A DNA stretch of 64,000 nt, taken from positions 15,452,161-15,516,160 of the forward strand of contig OY855906.1 in NCBI GenBank assembly GCA_963693305.1, in the 5' to 3' direction. The notes beneath the pieces were generated by a model that saw only the letters and a program-made list of their open reading frames with translations, ran no database searches and had not been told where the DNA came from. Both the position numbers and the translations under genes were made by a program. Source of the DNA: Meandrina meandrites (taxonomy: Eukaryota > Cnidaria > Anthozoa > Scleractinia > Meandrinidae). This document shows, piece after piece, positions 1 through 13,300 of the stretch (the stretch's first letter is position 1; each line of letters opens with the position of its first letter).

Positions 1-95
1 CTACAGGAACTGTTGGATACTTTATGACAGTGCATTATTTTATCACATCGGCATCACTACGAATAACATAAAGGTACAATTAGGACAAACTATAA

Positions 96-305
96 TTGGA
101 AGTTAAAGTTGCGCATTCATATATTGGAATCATTTGCTTTATAAATATACCATTTAATGATTTCTACAACATCAAACGCACTGCGCGCAAAGTTCAAACG
201 AAAACGGCTTCTCAGAAACGTCTCAAATTTCTGAAATTCTTCACTTTCGGCGTTATTGCCCTAGAAGCTGCGACAGCCATTGGATACTTGGTATTTTCGA
301 TTTAG
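96..305 (+). CDS. Possible 3'-terminal exon, small membrane protein (weak)
   Basis: An open stretch ending in a stop at 303-305. It has no convincing start codon (it opens at TTG), so if real it would be the last exon of a gene lying to the left of the window. The C-terminal half has a basic stretch (RTARKVQTKTASQKR) followed by about 25 mostly hydrophobic residues ending at the stop, as expected of a C-terminal membrane anchor. I do not recognise the family. The basic-then-hydrophobic pattern is the only reason to list it, and it may be chance. Confidence 0.22.
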   Translation: MEVKVAHSYIGIICFINIPFNDFYNIKRTARKVQTKTASQKRLKFLKFFTFGVIALEAATAIGYLVFSI

Positions 306-2416
306 AGAAAAGAATAGTAGATTTGAACAAACTGAAGTTACAACTTTATAAAGTTAATGGGCGAAATCTGTTAGCTAGCGCTTATATATTTCATCAACAC
401 TAGCAGCTAGAGCCTTTTCATAAATACTCATATTTTAATTTTTTTTTCTCACTTGTATTGTCATTCTACTTATTTATTTCAAATAATGACGTTGGTATGT
501 CCAATACCCGAAATTAAGAGAAATGCGTTTCATAAATATGCACAAATTGGTCAGATCTATTTGGAAGCCGGGAAAAACGGAACAGAACGGAAAATAAATC
601 GAACAAAAGATAAATATATTCAGGCCGCCTGCTTATTGCTGTGATTGCTGTGTATATGGCGTTTCTTTAAAATTTCAATTATGCTGGATCCTGCTAATAT
701 AACATGACTGAAATAGAAACATTCGCCTGCATGTAGTTTACCCCCTTCGGCACATAAATGCTTTAAATCTCGATGGAAAAGTAGCTTTTTTTCTACCGAG
801 ATGTAAACATGAGGTGTTATCGCTCTCCCGCACTGTATTACTTGGCACATAGGATCACAATGATAGCAAAAACCATTCGGCCGTTCGCGAACAAATATGA
901 TCTTCTTAGAAGAGCAAAAAATTCAGTCGTAAATTGGTCATTTTTTTTTCCTTTCACAGTTTTTTTCTGCTCAAGTCAGAGTCAAAGCTTTAAGCCTTTT
1001 ATTCGCGGTGAAATCCGTCCCGATTTGTTAGTAAATACGTGCCCACAGATAGCCTCAAAACATTTTTTCTCGCACATGCTTTTGTCCTTTTACCTTAAAA
1101 AAAAAAAAAAAAATAATAGTAATAATTTATAATTATCATATAACCAACGAACAGTGACAATGAAATCACGTGCGGCGTTTGATGACGTGAACCAATCAGA
1201 TAGCGTCTTTTGGTTGAGAGCGTGCAGTAAAATAGTTGGCGCTTAATTTGAATTAGTTATTCGGCTTCTACTTTGAGTGAATGATGAACATATCATATCA
1301 ATCAAGATGGTTTGAAAACTAAAAAGCCGAAGCTTTTCGCGTATTAGTTGATAGAACAAATGATAAATCTACAAACTGAAGCTCTAAGTTACAGAACTAC
1401 AAGGAATAATATTGGCCAGAAAAACTGGGTAAGTAGTTAAATGTTTTAGTTTCAATTCAGACAATGAATTGTTTATTCTGAGAGAGCTGAACTCAACTTC
1501 GAACCAAAATAATAATTTCATTGCCACATATGTATTTGCAAGTTCTTGGCCTATTGGTTAAGTCAGTTTCTTACTCTTTGCAATTCAGAAGCTAGTGACC
1601 GAGGGTTTTACCCAAAGGCAAGACAAAATAAAACGTGTTCCAAACAAACTTCGTGAAATAATCATGGCGGCGAGATGTGGGCGTTGCGGTTTAAAAGACG
1701 ATATTTATGCCAGGTACGTTTCCCTGTTTGCAATTTGTTTGATATGTTTAAGTTTGCTTTTTTGCCCGTAGTTTTAATACATGTAATAATTTTTCTCTCG
1801 GATTTTTCTATAGCTTCTGTTTTAACTTTTGATAAACAATGTTTAAAAAGCGTACACTGATAATTTAGGTGGAAGAAAAACGTGACAGAATTTGTTCGCA
1901 GGTCGGACGTCAAAAGCGCCCAAAAGGGCCTTTACATATATTTTTCTTGACATCTTAAATTTATTTTAGAATAATTTGAGTAAAGTCGTATTTTAGTTCT
2001 TTAGCGGGATTTCAAAATGGTGTGATTTCGGGCAAGATTCCCATATGCAAACGCTAGATTTAATTATGCATACATTTTCACGTCTCGATCCTTGCGAATC
2101 GGGGCGTGCATGTATGAGGATACTGCGAAAGAAACTGTAGGCGTAATTAAGTGTAGGTTTATAAACTATATGAATCTACAAACATTTCATTTTGAAGTGA
2201 AACCTGACTCGTATTTTTTCTTATGCTTTTGTCCTGTGCAGTTTGGATCCTCCTAACCTCGCCAAGCAGTCAGTCCACTGTTCTTAATGCTAGTGCTACT
2301 CTTCCAAACTTCAACATATCTTGGCGTCGTCTTGGCAGCGAAAGACACGAGTTCTTTCTGGTAGTGGTTAGTGTGGTTCTTTGTGGGTAGGGAAGGGTGG
2401 GTAAATAGCTAGAGCT
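306..2416. other. Gene-poor interval
   Basis: No ORF here has family resemblance or splice-bounded coding character. At about 1165-1210 there are a CACGTG-type E-box core, a TGACGTGA CRE-like octamer and a CCAAT motif close together, followed at 1428-1434 by a good donor (GG|GTAAGT). That could be a promoter and a non-coding first exon, but no downstream exon was found, so it is only noted. Confidence 0.4.
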
Positions 2417-2840
2417 CTGGATGAACCTTTCCTTCGGCAAATGTTCGGCTCACGTTCGGTTTACGTTCGGCCTATATTCGGCTTAACTTAATTTAGATAG
2501 TCTATTTAGCACTGGGTGGGCTGGGTTTGGGCCTTCCCTTTTCCTTTTCTGGGTTTTACAATTCGGCCTTCGAATATTTCTTACGGCCAATTATTTGGCA
2601 CACGGTTTAATGTTCGGCTTTTCTTCTGCACAATTCGGCTTTATTTTGACGAAGACTTCGGCTCCACTTCGGCTTCTGCGCAATCTCCCGCTCAGAGTTT
2701 CTTTAGTAAAAAAATATTTTTCTTATCTAAGTTCCTTTTAATTACAGAACTATCACTGTTATTGACTGGAACTTTACCACCTTTAATAGCAGTACTATCG
2801 CTGTTATAACGGGGTCTTTTTCAGTTCAAGGTTCATCCAG
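2417..2840. mobile_element. Non-autonomous TIR element with TTCGGC-rich interior
   Basis: The ends are a perfect 13-bp inverted repeat: CTGGATGAACCTT at 2417 and AAGGTTCATCCAG ending at 2840. The interior is dense in TTCGGC/TTCGGT hexamers (about 2432-2485 and 2560-2690). No obvious target-site duplication is visible, so the superfamily is unassigned. No coding capacity is seen. Confidence 0.45.
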
Positions 2841-4923
2841 TTAATTAAATAGCTAATTAATCGAATAATTCATTTATTTAATGATACCACTTAGGAAACT
2901 TGAGAATGACCACTTAACACGGAAACGAAAACGGTTTTGTTTTCTCCTGTAACGTTAAGTTGTCAGTTTTCAAGTTGCAGGTAGCTAACTAGTGTAGGCT
3001 CGCACTTGCGAGTGTAGTTCAGTGTCAAGGCTTTAAGTAGTTAGCTGGGAATATGGGACAATTAGCACACACCCTAGTTAATATATTGCTTACAAATTTC
3101 AGCGCAGGTAGCTTCCAAAAGCGATCTGCCGGGCACTTTATCAACAGGATACATCCTATGAGAAGATCATACCATCTATCTAGAGAGTGAAGAGACAGAA
3201 AGCACAGCCCAGGAGTTATTTGTAGTTACTTGACAAGCTTTTCTCGCTTGCAGGCGGTGTTAGCAACCGGACATATACCTGTCTCTTTGTTAGCGTTGCC
3301 TTGTGGGACGAGTCTTCTCAAGAAATCCGCTTGCATTGCACTTCGCAGGCGCAGGAATGTTAGATCGTCTACAAATTGTAGGCGTTGGAAGCCTTCACAT
3401 CTGACGGACCGACTGGAGCGCCACTTTGAGAATGGATCGACACAAGCTTACTCGTTAAACAGTTGTAAAGACCTCTTAAGCTAAATAATACTAAGGCCTG
3501 GAGAAAGAAGAGCCAAGGTCGACTTCGCGCAGTAGAAAGACAGTAACAGAGTAAATTAGTTAGGGTAGACGCAAGTTCGACGAGCACGACAATCAGAACA
3601 ACTGGAACAACGAGAAAAACCTGGACACACAGGAATAACGAGAACATGTGGAGAAGACAGCATCCCTTCTAATCGCATCTGAATTGATAGACAAGAACAA
3701 GTAGGAAGCATAGAAAATAATTTTCTAAAACTAGTATGAACCACACTGGTGAAAATGTATTGGTTTGATTTCGGACACTGATTTTTCAAGCAGTTTAAAA
3801 CAAAACTGCGTGCTCGAAGATTTCGCAAAATATACCCAATACACATTTGTCCTTTATTCACTGCCGTGGTGCATGCTACAACGATTATTCACTCTGAGGT
3901 CGGTGAATAATTGTCAGTTTATGAAATACGTTTTCAAGGTAATATAAAATCATATTTATAAAATAATAGCATGAAGGTGGTTGTTGTGTTGTTGTTTTTG
4001 TTGTCTTTGCCGGCTCGCGTGACACGCGTGGAAAGCACGCGCGTATGAATGCTGTAAGACTTTGGAAGTGTAGCACACGCTCTTGACCACAATGTTTGTT
4101 TCCTTTGTGACTCAAACCTTCATTGTCTATTAGATGACAAATTAGCACTGCCTTTACTCCATGACTTACAGACAAAGACGAAACAGACACTGTGGATTTT
4201 AGTGTGGGTTGCAATCCACCGTTATACAGCATAGCCTCGCTTCGCCTCCGGATCGATGAACGTCTCAGCTCCTTTTCTTTCGGAACGCGTCGAGCGGTCG
4301 TGGTGATCGGCTTTCGGCTTTAACCGAGTATTTACGATAAGGGCTTGGTATCGCGTTTTCTCGATAGCAAGCCAATGCGAAATCCCCCTATGACGTCAGA
4401 GCAACCCTGTGTGTTCCATAAGCAGTGTCAAGTTTTATAGGCACAGGAACATTCTTGGTTTCTCTGGGCATTTATTTTCAAATAGGAGCGCATCCCCCCA
4501 TGGAGTACTTTAGGTCCTGTGGAATAATTTAAGCTTATCTAACTAGAAGTACAGTAATATTCTCTTGAAAATGTAATCATAGTAGAGGCAAACGTTTATG
4601 ACAAGTGCTATGAGGCTTTTCTAATCAACTGTTTCTTTCTTTACCAAATACATTTGAATAAATCCAAGTAGAAGGTTTGTACTTAAGATGTTGCTCTCCA
4701 TCGGAGCTCATTTTCGGGAGCTGGCATGAAACAAAGATTTGATAATGAAAAAAAATACGTTTCTGTTAACAAGCTGTGGTTTTTCCGTTACTTTGTGAGC
4801 TTTATTTTTGTCTGGATCAATGACTGACTCTAAAACATTCAGGGATGCACGCTTTCCACTGCACTACAAGTTAACTGGTTGGTTGAAAACTGCTTTTTAT
4901 ACGAGGATGGGACTTTCACTTGT
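2841..4923. other. Intergenic interval, nothing recognised
   Basis: Several ORFs of 80-115 codons occur on both strands, but none shows domain signatures, signal peptides or consistent splice structure. A moderately GC-rich patch lies near 4230-4400. I see no supported gene, RNA or transposon here. Confidence 0.5.
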
Positions 4924-5363
4924 CGTCCACTTTCGGGGACGTCCTCGTTACTGTAAAATCGTCATCCACTAACGTTTTATTAGAACGGTACGTTACACTT
5001 GCAACGCTTTTAAAGATGCACGGGAGAAAAAGCGCCGAGTAACAACTAGAATGCAACGTGCCTAAAATCGTCCATTTTCGGGGACGTAGAGCAACTCTAA
5101 TTATCATCTATCAAGTTCACAAGTGTATTGCTAGAACTAAATATTTGTATTTCTTCGTGGTGCGCTCAGCTCGAAAATAAAAATAACTGTTCCACAAAAA
5201 GCTTCTTTGGTCGTATTTGCGATGTTTTGTTCAGAATACTGTATATAACCATTAAATAACAATAATTGTTGAACTCCTTTTATTTTCAGCTGTTTGCACG
5301 CAACCCTATCACGATTTCATTTTTCTCTGTCTGACATGCTCCTTCTCTTCCGAGATCGTTTTT

Positions 5364-5900
5364 GATTTCAGATGGTTGGTAGGACTGCAAGCATTTAACG
5401 GTTATGGGTTGCTGATTACAGCAATTTATGCAAGAGTCCATTTTCGGGGACGTGGCGAAGGTTTACCGCATCCGAAAAATTTTCTAATGATCGGGACTTG
5501 ATACTTGAACAAAAATGTTTTAGTACCTCAGTAAACAAAGAATAGTCGTCAATTTTCGGGGATGACTTGAACGAGCTAATTTCGTCAACTTCGCGTCATA
5601 TCCGGCCGGGTTCCCAAGTACGCCAGTTAGGTTCCTACTCTTTCGAGTACGTTGGTGATTACAGTTATATATGATGGTTGGAAGGACTGCAAGTATTTAA
5701 AGGTTATAGGTTGCTGATTACAACTATTTATGCGAAAGTCCATTTTCGGGGACGTGGCGAAGGGATAGTTGGGCCTTGATATTTTAGTACCTCAGCAAGC
5801 AAAGTATCGTCGCCCATTTTCGGGGATGGCTTGAACGAGCTAATTTCGTCCACTTCGAGTCATATCCGGCCGGCGTTCCTAAGTATGCCAGTTTTCGCCG
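5364..5900. repeat. ~300-bp direct duplication inside the satellite domain
   Basis: The block starting GATGGTTGG at about 5371 (GGACTGCAAGCATTTAACGG, then the hairpin with GGGGACGTGGCGAAGG) recurs at about 5672 with scattered changes. A third, more diverged version lies at about 14099-14190 (GATGGTGGCAACGACTGC). All three carry the CGTCC-type hairpin or a near variant, showing that unit-scale copying reached both ends of the domain. Confidence 0.7.
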
Positions 5901-6460
5901 GCGCAAAACGTGTTAGTGTAAATATTTTCATTTGCGCGGGGTACAACTAATTCCAACAAACTACGTAAACAGGTAAGTTCTCCGTTTATCATTTCTTTTT
6001 TTTAGCGTAAGCCAAAACTATTTCCGCTATTGTTTCAGTCCGCGGTCTATCAGGTTCAAAAGCATATTTGTAAGAAAATAATATCTGTATTGTGGGTATT
6101 GGGTATTGTGTTCAGCTTAATTAAAAATAAAATAAAAAACACAGTTTGACTTAATCTCGTTTTACTCCTTTTTCTCAGACATGGTCCTTCTCTTTCAAAA
6201 CCGCTCTTTGTAATTGTATTATAGTGGTGAGAAGTGTAAACTATTTAACGGTTAAAGGTTACTTAGTTTTACTGGGGTACATTTTCTTTGACGAAGTAAT
6301 TGGGTTCAATTGTATCCACTGATGAACTTTTCGAATTCCCGCAGTGTTCAGATCGTCCATTCTTGGACGTGTCTCGGACGGGTTTTCTCAACTTACGCGT
6401 CTTGCTGGATTCTAGCTAAACCTGTTTTCGTTGGCGTTAAACGTGGTACCGTACGATATA

Positions 6461-7760
6461 TGTCCATTTTCGGGGACAAACGAATTTTAACAACCTAGTT
6501 GTTCGTTACGCTCATTTTCGTTGATGTAGCAAGTGGCACCGTACGGTACTGATGTCCATTTTCGGGGACAAACGAATTCTAACAACCTAGTTTATCTTTG
6601 CACTTATTTTCGTTGGCGTAGAACGTGGCACCGTACGGTATATGTCCATTTTCAGGGACAAACTAATTCTAACAACCTAGTTTATCTTTGCACTTATTTT
6701 CGTTGATGTAGCAAGTGGCACCGTACGGTACTGATGTCCATTTTCGGGGACAAACGAATTCTAACAACCTAGTTTATCGTTGCACTTATTTTCGTTGGCG
6801 TAGAACGTGGCACCGTACGGTATATGTCCATTTTCGGGGACAAACGAATTTTAACAACCTAGTTCGTTACTCTCATTTTCGTTGATGTAGCAAGTGGCAC
6901 CGTACGGTACTGATGTCCATTTTCGGGGACAAACGAATTGTAACAACCTAGTTCATCTTTACACTTATTTTCGTTGGCGTAGAACGTGGCACCATACAAT
7001 ATATGTCCATTTTCGGGGACAAACTAATTCTAACAACCTAGTTTAGCGTTACACTTTTTTTTGTTGGCGTAGAACGAAGCACCGTTCGGTATATGTCCAT
7101 TTTCGGAGACAAACGAATTTTAACAACCTAGTTGTTCGTTACGCTCATTTTTGTTGATGTAGCAAGTGGCACCGTACGGTACTGATGTCCATTTTCGGGG
7201 ACAAACGAATTGTAACAACCTAGTTCATCTTTACACTTATTTTCGTTGGCGTAGAACGTGGCACCATACAATATATGTCCATTTTCGGGGACAAACTAAT
7301 TCTAACAACCTAGTTTAGCGTTACACTTTTTTTTGTTGGCGTAGAACGAAGCACCGTTCGGTATATGTCCATTTTCGGAGACAAACGAATTTTAACAACC
7401 TAGTTGTTCGTTACGCTCATTTTTGTTGATGTAGCAAGTGGCACCGTACGGTACTGATGTCCATTTTCGGGGACAAACGAATTGTAACAACCTAGTTCAT
7501 CTTTACACTTATTTTCGTTGGCGTAGAACGTGGCACCGTACGGTATATGTCCATTTTCAGGGACAAACTAATTCTAACAACCTAGTTTATCGTTACACTT
7601 ATTTTCGTTGGCGTAGAACGAAGCACCGTTCGGTATATGTCCATTTTCGGGGACAAACGAATTCTAACAGCCTAGTTCATCGTTAAAGTTATTTTTGTTG
7701 GCGTAGAACGTGGCACTGCACAATGTATGTCCATTTTCGGGGACAAAAGTATTCCAACAA
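6461..7760. repeat. ~90-bp tandem satellite array
   Basis: The hairpin start TGTCC recurs at 6461, 6553, 6643, 6735, 6825, 6914, 7004, 7094, 7186, 7276, 7366, 7458, 7548, 7638 and 7728, a spacing of 89-92 bp. Each monomer reads roughly ATTTTCGTTGGCGTAG, AACGTGGCACCGTACGG, the hairpin, then ACAAACGAATTCTAACAACC. Alternating monomers carry GTTGATGTAGCAAGTGG in place of GTTGGCGTAGAACGTGG, so an older dimer pattern is visible beneath later duplications. Confidence 0.9.
6881..7424. repeat. Exact 272-bp trimer duplication
   Basis: A block of three monomers (6881-7152) is repeated directly at 7153-7424 and the pattern starts again at 7425. Private variants such as CGGAGACA at 7094 and 7366 and ACCATACAATATA are shared by both copies. 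I see no difference on reading, which points to a very recent unequal exchange or amplification. Confidence 0.75.
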
Positions 7761-7803
7761 ATGTTCTTTTTTTTCGTTTCGCGTTGTGGAACGGCACGTC
7801 GTA

Positions 7804-10800
7804 GGCTTACAACGCTTCTAAAAATACATCGGAGAAAGGGCTGGGAAGCAACTAAATGCAAAGCCCATTTCAATTCCATCTAGCAGGTTCATAAGCGTAT
7901 TGTAAAAATTAAATATCTGTATTTAATTCGTCGTTCGCTCAGATTGAAAATGAAAATAATTGGCCGGGGGTGCACGGCAAAACCTTTGTTTTCGTATTTT
8001 GTGTTGCTTTGTTCTGAATACTATAGATAGCCAGTATATTTCATTTTTGTTTGAACTCTCTCTTGCAGGTCCCTTTTAGATCTCTTTAGATATCATTTTT
8101 CGTGACTCGATGCCAAGCGTCCATTTTCGGGGGCGCAGTGAAGGTTTACCGCATCCGAAGAAATGTCCCAGTGGTCAATACTCGAAATCTCAACAGGAAT
8201 CTCATTTGGCAACGTATGGTCCACCATTTTCGGGGGTGATCTGATCGTGTTTAATTTCGCCACTGGACTTCTCGTCATCTCAGGCCGGGTTCTAAGTACG
8301 CCAGTTTTCGTGGGCGCAAAACGTGTTATTTGAAAACAGTTTCATTTGAGGTCAAAACAAATTATAACAACCTAAGGGTAAAATTCTCTGTTTGACGTTC
8401 CCGTTCAACTTTGACGTAAGAAAAAAAAGATGTTTAGTGTTCAAGTCATCCATTTTCGGGGATGTCTCGGACGAGTTTGTAAATTTACACGTCATGCTGG
8501 ATTCTTGTTACGCCCATTTTCGTCGGCGTAAAACGTGGTACTGTGTCTATTTTCGGAGACAACCGAATTGTAACAATTTAGTTTTTCGTTACGTTTTCAT
8601 TTCATGGTTCCGTTCAATATTTCCATTTGGGGGGATAAGCGAATTCTAGCAGCTAATTTTTTTTCGTTTGGCGCATTTTCGTTGGCGTAGTACACTGTAC
8701 CGTTCAATAAATGTTCATTTTCGGGGACAAAAGAATTTAAAAAAACTATTGGCGTTCCTTTATAGCTATAGAAACTTCGAAAAAAAAAAACGGTACCCTG
8801 GTCTTCCTCACTGTACAATCGTCCTACGCTGAACGTTTTGCAATATTACAACGACACCTTTAGGCTTACAACTCTTTCAAAAATACATCGCTGTGTAACA
8901 ACTAAATGTACAGTGCTTGAAATCGTCCATTTTCGAGGAATGGCGCATTTAAATTCCAGTCTATCAAGTTCAATTGTATCCGGATTCAGTTGTATTCGAT
9001 GAATTTTTTCCCCGTAGTGTTTAGGTTGTCCAGTTTTAGGGGGATGACTAAAAGTGTTGGCAAACCTTAGCGCGTCTTGTTGAATTCCGTCTTGCCCACC
9101 TTGGTCCGCGTAAAACGTGCTACCGTACAATACATGTCCTTTTTCGGGGACAAACGAACTCTTACAACCTGAGTTTTCTGTTTCGCGCGATTTAGTAGAT
9201 GTAAAGCTTGGTACCGTAAATAAAATGTCCATTTTCGGGGACAAACGAATTCAAACAACCTGCATGCGGTTTTCGTGACACCGATTTTAGCCGGTTTAAA
9301 ACGTAATACCGTTTAATATGTGTCCGTTTTCGGGGACAAACGAATTCGTACAACCTGAGTTTTTCGTTACGTTAATTTTAGTCGATCGTTAATATGTCCT
9401 TTTTCAGGGACACGCATTCTAAAAACTTGAGTTTTTCGTTACGCTCATTTTCGTTTCGTGGTACCGTACAATATGTCCATTTTCGGGGACAAACGAATTC
9501 TAACAGCCTAGTTTATCGTTGCACTTATTTTCGTTGGAGTAGAACGTGGCACCGCACAATGTATGTCCATTATCGGGGACAAAAGTATTACAATTTTTTT
9601 TTTTCGTTTGGCATTGTGGAATGGCACGTTGTAGGCTTACAACGCTTTTAAAAATACATCACAGAAAGGGCTGGGAAAAAACTAAATGCAAAGCGCATTT
9701 CAATTCCATCTAGCTGCAGGTTCATACGTGTATTGTAAAAATTAAATATCTGTATTTAATTCGTCGTTCGCTCAGATTGAAAATAAAAATAACTGGCCGG
9801 GGTTGCACGGCAAAACCTTTGTTTTCGTATTTTGTGTTGCTTTGTTCTGAATACAATAGATAGCCACTCTCTCTTTCAGGTCCCTTCTAGATCTCTTTAG
9901 GGATCATTTTTCGTGACTCGATGCCAAGCGTCCATTTTCGGGGACGTAGTGAAGGTTTAACGCATCCGAAGAAATTTTCCAGTGGTCAATACTCGAAATC
10001 TCAACAGGAATCTCAGTTGGCAATGTATGGTCCACCATTTTCGGGGGTGACTTGATCGTGTTTAATTTCGCCACTGGACTTCTCGTCATCTCAGGCCGGG
10101 TTCTAAGTGCGCCAGTTTTCGTGGGCGCAAAACGTGTTATTTGAATACAGTTTCATTTGAGGGCAAAACAAATTATAACAATCTATGGGTAAAATCCTAT
10201 GTTTGGACGTTCCTCTTCATCTTTGACGTAAGAAAAAACGAAGTTTAATGTTCATGATCAAGTCATCCATTTTCGGGGATGTCTCGGACGAGTTTCTAGT
10301 TATGCACATTTTCGTCCGGCGGCGTAAAACGTGATACCGTGTCTATTTTCGGAGACAAAAGAATTGTAACAACTTAGTTTTTCGTTACATTTTCATTTCA
10401 CGGTACCGTGCAATATTTCCATTTTCGGGGATAAGCGAATTCTAGCAGCAAATTTTCTCGTTTGGCGCATTTTCGTTGGCGTAGTACGCTGTACCGTTAA
10501 ATAAATGTTCATTTTCGGGGACAAACGAATTAAAAAAAAAAAACAAAAAAAAACGGTACCCTGGTCTTCCTCACTGTACAATCGTCCTACCCTGAACGTT
10601 TTGCAATATTACAACGACACGTTTAGGCTTACAACTCTTTCCCAAATACGCCACTGTGCAACAACTAAATGCGCAGTGCTTGAAATCGTCCATTTTCGAG
10701 GAATGGCACATTTTAATCCAATCTATCAAGTGCATTGTATGCAGATTCAGTTGTATCCGATGAACTTTTTTCCCGCAGTGTTTAGGTTGTCCGGTTTTTT

Positions 10801-13300
10801 GGGGATGACTCGGATGAGTTTGCCAACCTACGCGTCTTGTTGAATTCCATCCTCGCCCAGCTTAGTCCGCGTAAAACGTGCCACCATACAATATATGTCC
10901 ATTTTCGGGGACAAACGAACTCTTGCAACCTGAGTTTTCCGTTTCGTGCGTTTTAGTAGATTTAAAACTTGGTACCGTAAAAAAAAAAGAAAAATCCATT
11001 TTCGGGGACAAACGAATTTAAACAACCTGCGGTTTTCGTTACACCGATTTTAACCGTTTTAAAACGTAGTACCATTTAATATGTGTCCGTTTTCGGGGAC
11101 AAACGAATTCGTACAATCTCAGTTTTTAGTTGCGTTAATTTTAGTCGATCGTTAATATATCCATTTTCAGGGACAAACGAATGCTAAAAACTTGAGTTTT
11201 TCGTTACGCTCATTGTCGCTTCGTGGTACCGTACAATATGTCCATTTTCGGGGACAAACGAATTGTGACAACCTAGTTTATCGTTACACTTATTTTCGTT
11301 AGAGTAGAACGTGGCACCGCAAAATGTATGTCCATTTTCGGGGACAAAAGTATTCCAAAAAAATGTTTGTTTTTTTTTTCGTTTAGCGTTGTGGAACTGC
11401 ACGTTGCAGGCTTACAACGCTTTTAAAAATACATCGGAGAAAGGGCTGGGAAGCAACTAAATGCAAAGCGCATTTCAATTCCATCTAGCAGGTTCATAAG
11501 TGTATTGTAAAAATTAAATATCTGTATTTAATTCGTCGTTCGCTCAGATTGAAAATAAAAATAACTGGCCGGGATTGCACGGCAAAACCTTTGTTTTCGT
11601 ATTTTGTGTTGCTTTGTCCTGAATACTATAGATAGCAAGTAGATTTCATTTTTATTTGAACTCTCTCTTGCAGGTCCCTTCTAGATCTCTTTAGGGATCA
11701 TTTTTCGTGACTCGATGCCAAGCGTCCATTTTCGGGGACGTAGTGAAGGTTTACCGCATCCGATGAGATCTACCAGTTGTGAATACTCGAAATCTCAACA
11801 GGAATCTCAGTTGGCAACGTATGGTCCACCATTTTCGGGGGTGACTTGATCGTGTTTAATTTCGCCACTGGACTTCTCGTCATCTCAGGCCGGGTTCTAA
11901 GTGCGCCAGTTTTCGTGGGTGCAAAACGTGTTATTTGAAAACAGTTTCATTTGAGGGCAAAACATTTTCTAATTCTAACAAACTAAGGGTGAAATTCTGT
12001 GTTTGACGTTCCTCTTCAACTTTGACGTAAGAAAAAAAAATGTTTAGTGTTCAAGTCATCCATTTTCGGGGATGTCTCAGACGAGTTTGTAAATTTACGT
12101 GTCTTGCTGGATTCTAGATACGCCCGTTTTCGTCGGCGTAAAACGTGGTACTTTTTTCGGATACAAACGAATTGTAACAACTCAGTTTTTCGTTACGTTT
12201 TCATTTCATGGTACCGTACAATATTTCCATTTTCGGGGATAAGCGAATTCAAGCAGCATTTTTTTTTCTTTTCGCGCATTTTCGTTGGCTTAGTACGCTG
12301 TACCGTTCAATAAATGTTCATTTTCGGGGACAAACGAATTAAAAAAAAAAAAACTATTGGCGTTCCTTTATAGCTATAGAAACATCAAAAAAAAAATGGT
12401 ACCCCTGTCTTCCTCACTGTATAATCGTCCTACGCTGAACGTTTTGAAATATTACAACGACAAGTTTAGGCTTACAACTCATTCAAAAATACATCGCTGT
12501 GTAACAACTGATTGTGCAGTGCTTGAAATCGTCCATTTTCGAGGAATGGCGCATTTTAACCCAATCTATCAAGTTCAATTGTATCCGGATTCAGTTGTAT
12601 CCGATTAACTTTTTCTCGTAGTGTTTAGGTTCTCCGGTTTTTTGGGGATGACTCGGATGAGTTTGCCAACCTACGCGTCTTGTTGAATTCCATCCTCGCC
12701 CAGCTTAGTCCGCGTAAAACGTGCTACCGTACGATACATGTCCATTTTCGGGGACAAACGAACTCTTACAACCTGCGGTTTTCGTTGCACCGATTTCAGC
12801 CGGTTTAAAACGTAGTACCGTTTAATGTGTCCGTTTTCGGGGACAAACGATTTCGTACAACCTGAGTTTTTCGTTGCGTTAATTTTCGTTTCGTGGTACC
12901 GTACAATATGTCAATTTTTGGGACAAACCAATTTAAAACTACTGGCGTTCCTTTAGCTATAGAAGCAACAATAACAACAACAAAATGTTTACGGTACTTT
13001 AGCCTTTGTTACTATATGGTAGAAATAAAACTTGGTACCGTAAAAAATTGTACATTTTCGGGGACAAACGAATTCAAACAACCTGCGGTTTTCGTTGCAC
13101 CGATTTTAGCCGGTTTAAAACGCAGTACCGTTCAATATGTGTCCGTTTTCGGGGACAAACAAATTCGTACAACCTGAGTTTTTCGTTGCGTTAGTTTTAG
13201 TCGATCGTTGATATGTCCATTTTCAGGGACAAACGCATTCTAAAAGCTTGAGTTTTTCGTTACGCTCATTTTCGTTTCGTGGTACCGTACAATATGTCCA
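7804..13300. repeat. ~1.8-kb higher-order repeat, about three copies
   Basis: Landmarks recur in the same order. GGCTTACAACGC occurs at 7804, 9634 and 11409; the GACTCGATGCCAAGCGTCC block near 8104, 9914 and 11710; TCGTCCATTTTCGAGGAATGG near 8924, 10687 and 12530. The spacing is therefore about 1.78-1.83 kb. Each unit contains about ten or more of the short hairpins in several variants. The third unit diverges and is partly duplicated after about 12.8 kb (the block at 12890-13020 recurs at 13275-13400). Confidence 0.8.

Noticed and set aside
7438..7686. Reading frame with repeated HFRGQTN peptide in the satellite
   Set aside because: The peptide repeats simply mirror the 90-bp DNA repeat. 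Frames are interrupted between monomers and change phase because the unit is not a multiple of three.
6461..7760. CRISPR-like array
   Set aside because: Repeats and spacers are both conserved, the unit is about 90 bp, and the genome is eukaryotic. This is satellite DNA.
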